A stretch of 64,000 nucleotides of DNA from Capillidium heterosporum (lineage: Eukaryota > Entomophthoromycota > Entomophthoromycetes > Entomophthorales > Capillidiaceae), in assembly GCA_016630905.1 (NCBI GenBank), contig WBMQ01000001.1, positions 3,162,001 through 3,226,000 on the forward strand, read 5' to 3'. Below the pieces are notes generated by a model. That model searched no databases. It had not been told where the DNA came from and worked only from the letters and a program-made list of their open reading frames with translations. Position numbers and translations under genes: made by a program. Positions 48,954 through 58,442 of this stretch are shown in pieces. The first letter of the stretch is position 1; every line of letters starts with the position of its first letter.

Positions 48954-50890
48954 ATGAATAGCACCGGTTTTACCAAAGGCCACTTCAACAACGCACATCA
49001 ATACTCGCCGACAACACAACCAAACTACTTCCCATCCAAGGTATCGGAGATCGAAGAAGTTATGAACAAAAGACTATTTAAACTGGACCAGAGCCAGCAC
49101 GATAACGTAGGCAACTTGGTCGACTCATTTTCATCTTGTTCAAGCGAACAGCAAGAGCTCATATTAGCTGGAATTCTCCTCCGATGTACGACGAAGCAAT
49201 TGTCCTTTGTCTCCAACTGCTTGAAACCACTACTAAAAGTTGATTTCATCTCCAACCTGCCAAAGGAAGTTTCGCTTAAAATTTTATCGTTCTTGGACGC
49301 CAAATCGTTGGTGCAAGCATCTAGTGTCTCCAAATCCTGGAAATCGATTGCCGACGACGATGCCATCTGGAGGTGTCTGTGTGACCAACATATCAACAAG
49401 AAATGCACAAAGTGCGGGTGGGGACTCCCACTTTTACTCGACGACTACTTGCGACGTAAGCAGGCCGAACTCAACGCGTGTAACCTTAAACGTCAACGCG
49501 AAGAAGATTCCAAGCAGAATGGTCAAGAAAGTCATGATAATGCTGATGACAATACCTGTAAGCTTTTATTGATCGATACCTTCTAATTATATTAGCCGTA
49601 GCTGTACAGCGCCACAAAAACACCTCGGGTTCCGCCACTGCTACTAAGCTTGGTTCTGAAACAGGACTTAGCGCCATCAACGACAACAGCAAGTTCTGGA
49701 AATTCATCTACCGCGACCGCCTGTGTATAGAGCGCAACTGGCGTCGTGGCAAGTTTTTGAAAAAATCGACATGTGCTCATCCCAGTGGCGTGCACAGCTT
49801 ACACTCCAACCAAGAGATTTTCGCTACCGGCACCTTCTCTCACGCCATCGACATCTACAGTACCAAAACGGGCAAAAAGATGAAATCCTTAGTCGGCCAC
49901 CACGCCGCCATCCGCGATCTATTTTTTGACGACATCCGACTAGTTTCTGCTTCTATGGACAATACAGTCCGTGTCTGGTGCTACCGCACCGGCAAATGCC
50001 GTCGCATGATCCCAGCCCCTGGCGCACGATGTCTGCACTTTGAGAAAGATCTCTTGGCTGTCGGTCTTATCGACGGCAGTATTGATCTGTGGAACTTCAG
50101 CAACTCTACACGCCAGACTTTGACGGGACACTCCGATACTGTTACTAAAGTACGTATCTTCAAAGGGCAGATCGTCATCTCCTGTTCCGACGACGGTACG
50201 GCCCGTTTGTGGGATTTAAATACCTTGGAGTGCCTACGTATTTTCAAAGGGCATACATTGTCAGTAACTTGCTTCCAGTTCAGCATCCCCAACCTCTTCC
50301 CTATCGACGAGTTACGAAATGGGGCCAGCATTACCAGCAGCTTAGTCGCCTCGTCACCACGCTCTGAGCCATCTCCTCCAGCCTCGACTTGTGACAAACC
50401 TCTACTGCGCGAAGGTGGTACTTTGTCTAATATCCTTAGCACCATCATCCCCGACCCCACCCACAGTCAGTTGCACTTGGCCCCACTTTTAGTTACTGGT
50501 TCAGCTGACAACACTATCCGTGTCTGGTCTCTACAAACGGGACAGTGTCTACGTCAAAGCTTCGGTCACTTGGGTGAAGTTACCAGCTTGGACATGGATT
50601 CTTTACGTATTATTTCCAGCTCCATCGACTCTACCATCAAAGTTTGGGATCTCGACAGTGGCAAATGTATGCATACTTTAACTAAGGGGTCCAGTACCCA
50701 CAACCCCGGCGACATCTCTGAAGCAGCTATGTTGAGTGTCAATTTATCAGATACTCGCATCTTGGCTGGTTCCGGTGATGGTCAAGTCCACATGTGGGAT
50801 TGTTCATCGGATACTCATCCCGCTTGTAGTTTAACGAGTTTGTTGAGCCCGTGTGAGCCGGAGGATGGATGGGTTCAGCATATCTATTAA
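48954..50890 (+). CDS. Met30/SconB/Pof1-like F-box WD40 protein
   Basis: Substrate receptor of an SCF ubiquitin ligase. In other fungi this family controls sulfur-amino-acid genes and metal responses. Two exons: join(48954..49557,49596..50890), 632 residues. F-box at about residues 101-145 (ISNLPKEVSLKILSFLDAKSLVQAS...W). It is followed by the family-specific block DQHINKKCTKCGWGLPLL, which is what places it in the Met30/SconB group. Seven WD repeats follow from about residue 270 (GHHAAIRDLFF, RVWCYRTG, GHSDTVTKV, ARLWDL, GHTLSV, RVWSLQTG, KVWDLDSG), with a Ser/Pro-rich insert of about 60 residues between the fifth and sixth. The intron is 38 nt. Confidence 0.9.
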
Positions 50891-51751
50891 GATCCATTTG
50901 GATTGATAGTGTCGCATTGCGTCACATCGTACCTGACTTTAGCACTAACTTTTTATTACCTTTCGTTGCCCTACAGCTTTTTGCAAGATTTATTGAGTAA
51001 AATGAACTTTTATATACTATATGTTGGATGTACGTGTTATTTTTGGTTTTAACTATATTTGTTTTTTATTTTTACTATTTGACAGGTCGCTAACTTGAAC
51101 TAAGTTATTTTAGTCTGTTAGATACATCAGTCAGCTTTGACAGCTACTGACCTCTATATTATTGCATAGATTGATGAGTGTGGCCTGCCATCATCATTGA
51201 AGCTGGTTCCAAAGATAGTATTTTAATTAGAGCACAAAATTGTAAATGAAAGTGCCTTCTATTTCTGATTCAAGTAATGGTAGCATTTGAAAAGGAATTT
51301 CAGATGTAGGTGTTGGGTTAGATTTAGAAGGCTGTAAGGGATGTGGCCTTGTAGGGATTTTAAATAATGTTTGCCAGGCTGCTATTGATTCATTAGTTTT
51401 GGTACATGGCATTGAAGTCTGATTGTCTACTATCTAAAGGATAATTCAAGTACTTGGCTGAAGGTTATTGAAGTTTTAAATTCTGGGATATATGATATTA
51501 TACATAAAGGTTGTTATTGTTTAAAATAACGTTTTTAATAAATAAATAGTTGCTATGGTACATCTACATACTATAAGGTAGCTCGGCTTACTTATAACTA
51601 TATAATAACATCTATCTGTTGAAAAATGTATGTAAAAAGAGTTATATAGAATATAGAATACTTTTATTAAGCAAAAGTGTAAGATTTTGAAACAAAGTTG
51701 GTGCTTAGCTTATAAATAGTGGGTGGTGAAAGTGGAAAGTACATATAAAAT
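50891..51751. other. intergenic, convergent
   Basis: About 860 bases. A 61-codon minus-strand frame (51227-51412) starts with ATG and is Pro/Ser-rich but has no splice partner or family likeness. Confidence 0.45.
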
Positions 51752-52880
51752 TTAGCGAGGACGGTTGAGATAGGCATTGGCAAAGGAGATTGATAGGGTA
51801 ATAGTTGTAAAAATAATGATACAACTGAATAATAATTCGCGTAGACCTACTTCCGACATGAAGCTGGAGAGAATACGGCCTAAAAGTTGAGCTGCCAAAG
51901 GAGATCTATTGAATTTGAAAATGTTAGATTGAAAGTTGGAAAGTGCAAAATGGGAAATATTAAAACTTACACTTCAACGTTGGTAGATGGTTTGTTCATA
52001 CACTGGGACCAAGCGGCACACTTTTCAACTAAAAAGGTGACAGGAGTGGTACATCGGTTTATATTGAACTCGTGTTGGCACTTTAGGCTTTCTAATACGT
52101 TCCCTACATTCAAAATAAGTTAACGTAGCTTTATATATAAAAAGGTACTTTGAACTTGGCCATCTATTAAATACCTCAAATCGGTAACTATTGTGGTCCA
52201 AAATCGATAGATAACAGTTATAACTCCTAGGAGTAGGAGTTTGGGTAGTAAGCTGAAAAACAAAAGTAAAAAGGCTTTGAGCCTGTAGCTAAAAGTAGTT
52301 GAACTTTGGTCAACTAGGGTCAATTGGTTGTTGTTGGAATTTGCGACGGAGTTGATGGTGTGGGTTTGTAAGGCGTGGTTGTCCTAAATAAAATTGGTTA
52401 ATAAAACAAAATATTATAAATGGATATTAAATAGAAAACTAGCATTGAAATATTACCTGTCCATCTTCTACCTTTTCAAAGACGTTGAATATAAATTGTT
52501 GCTTTAACCGCAGCTTACCAACAGCGACATGGGCCGCCTGTTTTGGTGCGTTCAACCAATTGGTAAAACTTGTAGAGTTGGAAGCATTCGTAAGAGCTAG
52601 ATCCAATTGGCTTGCAGAAATATCGCCTTGTCCTTTTATACTTTGCAATTTGGTTAGCTGTCCTAAGTTGGAAGAGTCAATGTTGTCGGGGAGTTGGACG
52701 AAGGAATTTGGAAATTGAGCTATTTATAAAAAAGTTAATTTGGGTGTGATATATGGTATAAGTACGAGTATTGGAGTCCTTCCTCTTGAAACCGTTGGCC
52801 ATAAACCGCATAACACCATCCTTGACCTTGCTGAACTTGTTTTCATTTCTAGGTAGATCGGGGGATTGTTGGGTCTCCAT
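51752..52880 (-). CDS. brl1: Brl1/Brr6-like nuclear envelope protein
   Basis: Brl1/Brr6 proteins sit in the nuclear envelope/ER and help nuclear pore assembly and membrane fusion. Model complement(join(51752..51905,51971..52087,52175..52383,52457..52719,52766..52880)), 285 residues. Basic N-terminus; first membrane segment about residues 160-185 (AFLLLFFSLLPKLLLLG); then the disulfide domain with four cysteines in the family order, LKCQHEFNINRC-TTP and VEKCAAWSQCMNKP; second membrane segment at the C-terminus (FSCIIIFTTITLSISFA). The third intron takes a late acceptor (GAAAG); with it the Cys domain is in frame. Identification rests on the C...C...C-x2-W-x2-CM pattern between two membrane spans. 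Confidence 0.82.
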
Positions 52881-53200
52881 TTTGATAAAAAGCTTGGGTG
52901 AAAAGTTTTCGATTTTTAAGGAAGTGTTTGAACAGCCAAATCAAAGCTTCAAGTATAGCCAATAGATATGCTTGAAATTGGTAATGAAGGATACTTTTAA
53001 AATAAACCCCTTAGTTTTACACCTCATTGCAATATAATAGTGAGCAAGCTGATCTTCGCGATAGATAAAATGTACAAAGAATAGAATTTCTATCAACTTG
53101 TCATTGAAAATCAGATTTCTTTATAATAGGTAAATGTTAAGTTTATTTTATAATGTCAAGGACGAAAAGTACACCTTTAACAAACAGTGGCAACAAACAT
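52881..53200. other. intergenic
   Basis: About 320 bases between the Brl1 start and the methylesterase stop; AT-rich, no gene. Confidence 0.6.
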
Positions 53201-54459
53201 TTATTTATTAGCCCTCAGCTTCGATATGTCCAACGGTTTAAACCCATTTAAAAATGTGTTCAAGATACTGGCTGTCTCCTCAGGTTGATCTTCCATGACA
53301 CTATGACCAGTATTCCTGACAACTTTGAGGTTGAACTTTCCTTGCATATCAGCTTTTAGTAAAGGCGTATCCAATTGCTGGCTTTCCGAGACGATGAGCA
53401 ATTTGCTTGTCTTGGCTTCGACAAATTTGGTCGATAGATTGCTGAACCAGCCTTCCCAGTAGGTGGAAGTCGATTTCAACTGACAGATCCATCGGTAATA
53501 AATGGATTTTACCTCTTTATCTTTGTCATCGCCTTCACTTTGATCATATTCTTCTACTTTGATCAGCTGATCTGGTATACTAATCACGGCTGACTCGACG
53601 TTGCGTAAAGTTTTACTCTGCATGCTCCAGGCGATTGCTTGGTCCAAAGTGTCAAATTGAGTAGGTAGCTTATCTAGAAAGCTGTCCATCATACCTAGCT
53701 GGGGCATGACGTTCCCTTCGACAACATCTATGATAATAAGTCCTAAAATGTTACGACTTCCGACAGTAGCTGGTGATGTTGGTGAAGTTGATGCGAGATG
53801 GGTAACTATACAGGCGCCCATACTGTGCCCTACTAGTACGATAGGTCCGCTAAATACTAAATTTTGGATTATATTGCTAAGATCGGTGGATAGTTGAGTT
53901 AGAGATAAGTTCGAGGTGGAGTAACAGTTAGTTTTACCTAGAATTTAACCAATCTTGAACAAAAAATAAACTTTAAAAGCTTACCATGGCCACGAGCATC
54001 GTAAGCTATCAGACGTAAGGGATCGGTAGAGACTTTGGCCAAGGCAGCAGTGAGCAAAGTAAAGGATAGGGCAGTATGACCAGCCCCATGGTGGAATACA
54101 ATAGTCGTCACTTCACTCTCATTCGTGTTGTCGCAGTTTATATCCTTTGTGTACACTTGGAAAGTATCCTCATGTTCACCAAAAGGAATCGAAAGTTGTA
54201 ATGACTTTGTGAAACCAAACTCCCAGCTGGGTGCATCTCTATATTTAAGTTAGGAAGGATGAAATGTAATAAAACTACTTGAGGAGTTGAGTATACTTGC
54301 TAGGATGTACCGCTGGTAAGAAGGCTGTCATTTGGTGAGTTTATAGATTAAAATGGAAAGATGCTTACAGGTAGGTAAGGGTGCTAAGTTGTCTTCTTCT
54401 TCGTGTTGGAAATTTTTGTCGGGTTTTTGGGCTCCTTTCAACTTGTTTAGTTTGTCCAT
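53201..54459 (-). CDS. ppe1: PP2A methylesterase (PME-1/Ppe1)
   Basis: Alpha/beta hydrolase that removes the C-terminal Leu carboxymethyl group from PP2A catalytic subunits. Model complement(join(53201..53937,53985..54238,54279..54324,54369..54459)), 375 residues. Motifs: FHHGAGHTALSF (oxyanion region), RLIAYDARGHG, nucleophile elbow LVGHSMGA with catalytic Ser, IIIDVVEGN, WEGWFSNLSTKF, and the C-terminal GHSVMEDQP with the catalytic His. The ATG at 54459 gives MDKLNKLKG. Coding-like pieces at about 54480-54545 and 54600-54670 (minus) could be further 5' exons, so the N-terminus is uncertain. Together with TIP41 it puts two PP2A regulators in this window. Confidence 0.9.
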
Positions 54460-54898
54460 CTCTTGACTCTTGATGAAAGTTGAAGCTTACTCAAATTTTG
54501 GGCTTGCTTGAGTTTACAAAGAGTGTCGTCATAGTTTTGGGATGGGGCTGATTTGCTAAATTAGATGAAAGGGCCAATTAGATTGGGTAGTTAATAGCTA
54601 AAAACGTTTACAAGTTTAGAATTGGAGCTGATTTCAGAGTAGGACGAATTGGATTTCAGGTTTGGATAGGACTGCCATTTTTGAACAAGATTGATATCTA
54701 CAGTACCCTACTTGAACTGCTATGTAACTTTTGAGATGATGTGTTGCACTTTAGACTTGCAATATATACAAAGTTGCTTATGCAGTTGGCTATGCAATAA
54801 AGGTTCAAGTCAAATACAGATGCAGTTTCAAACTCAAAACCAAACATAAAGTATTTATTTAGTCTACTTCTATAGTGTATACTAAGTTTGTAGTAAAA
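54460..54898. other. region between PME-1 and METTL4
   Basis: Possible extra 5' exons of the methylesterase at about 54480-54545 and 54600-54670 (minus strand, for example SAPSQNYDDTLCKLKQAQN), but the phases did not join cleanly. The rest is AT-rich. Confidence 0.35.
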
Positions 54899-56171
54899 CT
54901 ACTGTTTAAAATTCTTCAGTTCCATCAGTCGAATGGGCTCATTCCCCCAGCTTAACGTATCTTTAGTCAGTTGTCGAGCAAAAAGCTCGAGCTGTGGGCA
55001 CGCTTCCCCATCACCTTTGGGTAGATACGTTTTTAAAATTTCTAAAGATGATTAGAAGGTATGTATAACTTGTAATTACTAAATAAGCTAGGTTTCATGG
55101 AGTGTACTTTACTAGGCGTACTTATCAGTACCTTTTGAGCTGGAAGTTCCAAAGAGTCGGATCTACTGGCGATGAGTAGTAGCTCGTAAGGTTTACGATG
55201 TTTGTTGAAACTGTCGAAAACTAAATCTCCATTAGTTGTAACCTAAAGATATTGGTACGTCAATCAATATAAAATTTAGTTACCTTCAACCAAAACCACC
55301 TGACCTTCAACTTGACTTTCCAAAACTTGAACATCTTTTCCAAGATAAACTTTTGGTATTTTGGGTTGTGTGTCACCCAGCAGGCTAAAATGCCATTGTC
55401 GGCAAGTAGATTTGCTAGATCTAGCTGGTAAAGCTGGTACACGTCAAAAGTTGAATAGTTTTCTTTTCGAGAAACCGACTTGCTTGGATAAGGTGGATCG
55501 ATAACTATTATGTCATACTTGGTCTGGGTCGAGGACAAGAGCTCTTGTGCAAAGGTTAGATCGGATATAATAAATTGACTATTTGTTGGAACTAGATAAT
55601 GGGTATCTGAGACGATGATGGTTAGGTTGGTAGATAAAATGTTTTTGCAAAGACGAAGGTAGATGTCTTCCACTTTTAGGATTTGGTTATCGACTAGTTC
55701 TAAGGGCTCCAGCTGTATCAGGTTGAATATCAAGTCGGAGCTAAATTGAGAAAGGTTCGTACCGTGGTCGGTTAAGGTGGTATTGTTGGAGATTAGTAGT
55801 TCTTTGCAGCGGCTGGGTTCGTAATTTTTTGGCAGAATATTGAATAAATTTTCTATCTTGGTTCGATTTTTAGCGTATTGACTATATACATGCATGTCCA
55901 TATCTTCTAACTTGGCCTAATGTTCACATTTAAATTTACAAAAACTAAACTTACTTCAACCTTCTGCTTCTTCAAGTTGGGTTCATCTGGATTTTCGTTA
56001 CATTTGAAGTATTGATGGTTTAAAGTTGAACCAGTAGTATGGCACTACTAAAGTCGAGTTGTCGATGTTAATATTGATACTGGTTACAAAGTTCTTTTTT
56101 GCATCGATAACCACTATCTCTTTGTTGTCTTCTAATATGTTTTTGCAAGTGTTTTGAGTTGGAAAGCTCAT
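54899..56171 (-). CDS. mettl4: METTL4-type MT-A70 N6-adenine methyltransferase
   Basis: MT-A70 family methyltransferase of the METTL4 branch. Relatives make N6-methyladenine in DNA or modify U2 snRNA. Model complement(join(54899..55041,55080..55242,55284..55916,55955..56044,56088..56171)), 370 residues. Features in order: NYEPSRCKEL, KYDIIVIDPPYPSKSVSRK (SAM/catalytic motif), NGILACWVTHNPKYQKFI, VRWFWLKVTTNGDLVF, KHRKPYELLLI, HSMKPSLFKILKTYLP, and the terminal ELFAR...SWGNEP. The catalytic motif is DPPY where the family usually has DPPW. The first ATG in frame is 56171; the frame is open upstream (ILADQPALD), so a first exon could be missing. Introns are 38-43 nt. Confidence 0.88.
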
Positions 56172-56299
56172 GTCTAGAGCTGGTTGATCAGCCAAAATAA
56201 TTTGGAACCTGGTGAATCAAAGCTGATTACGTAAATTGATTATTTCAAGGAAATGGTAAACGAAGCTATCCAGGCTCACAAAGTTTATCTTTTAGAAAA

Positions 56300-56941
56300 A
56301 TGTTTAGAAAGTTGGCAACATCTACTACTTTTCGATTCCTCAACACCAGTCGTAGTTTTTCGACCAATTTAGACAAAAAGGTAAAAACAAGGTATTTATT
56401 TTAAGCTTACCTTTCCTTTAGATATTCAACTTGGGCAAGTTGAACCATGTCGCTATTGCCGTACCTGACTTGGAAGCTTCAACCAAGTTTTACAAGGATA
56501 TTTTAGGAGCCGAAGTCAGTGAGAAACAGGTAGCATTTTAATTTGGTAACGTTAGATTTATCGTTTTATTTTTAAAAGGCACTACCCGACCACGGCGTCT
56601 ACACTGTCTTCATTAACTTGGGCAACACTAAACTCGAATTACTGCACCCTTTAGGCGAGAAAAGCCCTATCCAAAAGTTTTTGGAACGCAACAAGGATGG
56701 CGGTATCCACCACGTATGTATCGAGGTAGCTTTAGTACTTTGCTATTTTAGTTGTATTTATGCTTTGCTTTTGTATTTGTACCTGTAGGTCGACAATATT
56801 GAAAATGCTTTACAAAGCTTGACGGAACAAGGTATCCGTTCCTTGGATAAGAAACCCAAGATCGGAGCCCACAACAAACCAGTTATTTTCTTACATCCTA
56901 AGGACTGCAATGGTGTCTTGGTAGAGTTAGAGCAAGCCTAA
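56300..56941 (+). CDS. mcee: methylmalonyl-CoA epimerase (MCEE)
   Basis: Interconverts (R)- and (S)-methylmalonyl-CoA in the B12-dependent propionyl-CoA route, in mitochondria. Four exons: join(56300..56380,56422..56529,56579..56725,56789..56941), 162 residues. The first ~27 residues (MFRKLATSTTFRFLNTSRSF) are an Arg/Ser-rich presequence. The VOC/glyoxalase fold matches human MCEE nearly end to end: LNHVAIAVPDLE, FYKDILGAEVSE, LPDHGV, NLGNTKLELLHPLGE, GGIHHVCIEVDNI, GIRSLDKKPKIGAHNKPVIF and LVELEQA. The metal ligands (His of NHVAI, His of HHVCIEV, Glu of VELEQ) are present. Divergent from METTL4 across about 130 bases. Confidence 0.94.
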
Positions 56942-58442
56942 ATTAAGTTTTCATTTATGGTCTCCAAAATATAAAAATGTTTCAAGTTAAAGGTTTTATT
57001 GGTACATTTATAGATTTTCTATTTTCTAAGGATATATTGTTGTTTTTAATTTGATTCATCCAATACCTTTGTAGTATTATCTACATTGCTTTATTCGATA
57101 AGAATTGATAGTTTATGCTGTAGCTTACATTTCAAGCTTTAAACTTTATAGTCTAGTAAATGACTTCGTATATGAAGTTTAGTATGTACATTGCACTATT
57201 ATTATGAACTATTTTGAGATATATGTTTTAGTTCCAAGATATATAAGAAATAGCATCTTATACAACCGACATCTTACCATCGTTCTACCTCTTGAGCTAC
57301 TTTAGTATTTCTTGGTACAACAAAGGTAGCTTCCAAGTCCTAATTAAAGGTAAATAACCACAAAAATGTAGTTTAATAACTGCCCTAGAAACTTTTACTT
57401 ATATCTTATAAGCTAAATAGGCAAAATTAAGTAGAATGTGGTTTAAGTACACATTTAATAAATGTCAAAAGTTGTCGAGTTGTGTATAAACAATATATTC
57501 AAGTAACTTAAAGCATACAATCATAAAAGTTGGCAATCTGAGTAAATGTATAAGTAGCCAACTTGTATCTTACTTTTAACATATTCCAGATATATATAGT
57601 GGTGGATGTTAAATATATGCTTTTAGCTGTATATAAATCCTATTATAAAATACCCATAAACTAATTAGAACGGTAATCAAGGTTTGCTATCAGTTGTTTT
57701 TATGCTTGTTATAATACTATTTAAATTAATCTTGTCACCAATAAAGAAGTATTCAAATAGCTTGTACAAAAGTGATATAGATATAAAATACAAGTGGTTG
57801 AATACGTCATTGATAAGTGAAAAGCTTATTCTATAAAGTTTTGATTTGAAAGAATTTAAGGCTCATATTTCAAGCTTACTGAGGAATGCTTCATCAAGTA
57901 AAGTTGATACGATTATAAATTTTCAATTAGCACTTGTAGACAGTAACTATTATTTTTCTACCTAAAACATAGTAGGGCTAAACTTCAACTTGTATATAGA
58001 TATTAGAATATAGGTTGACAAGTATACACATCTTTAATAGGGTTCTATAAATACTCTAATACTAGCATTCCTTGTATTGGTTTTTGGAATATAGATCGTT
58101 TCAAGTCAAGATGGCTTATAGCTCAATACTTTGAGCTGGCAGAGTAGGCCGCAGTTCATTACAGGCTGATTACTAATGCGTATCTAAGTATAGTATTACT
58201 ATGCTCTAAATCTGTACCGATGCCTCCAGGACAAGGTATATCTGCACTAAACTTTGCTTAGTGTATGTACAAGAATCTTCGAGAATATGCTTTTCGAAAA
58301 CCCACAAAAATTTTCAAAGTTTATGGCATTTGATTTGTAATCAAAGTATATTCCCAAGAAGATGGAGATTTAGAAGTTCTTATCTGCTCAAATAGATACA
58401 ATTCAAAAGTAGTCGAAGGCGAGTAAACACACGAGATACGAA
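56942..58442. other. intergenic, AT-rich
   Basis: About 1.5 kb upstream of TTC27. No open frame of note, no RNA gene recognised. The last ~150 bases are likely the TTC27 5' UTR/promoter. Confidence 0.5.

Noticed and set aside
51227-51412. 61-codon minus-strand frame with ATG
   Set aside because: Looks mildly coding but is isolated, with no intron partner or recognisable domain.
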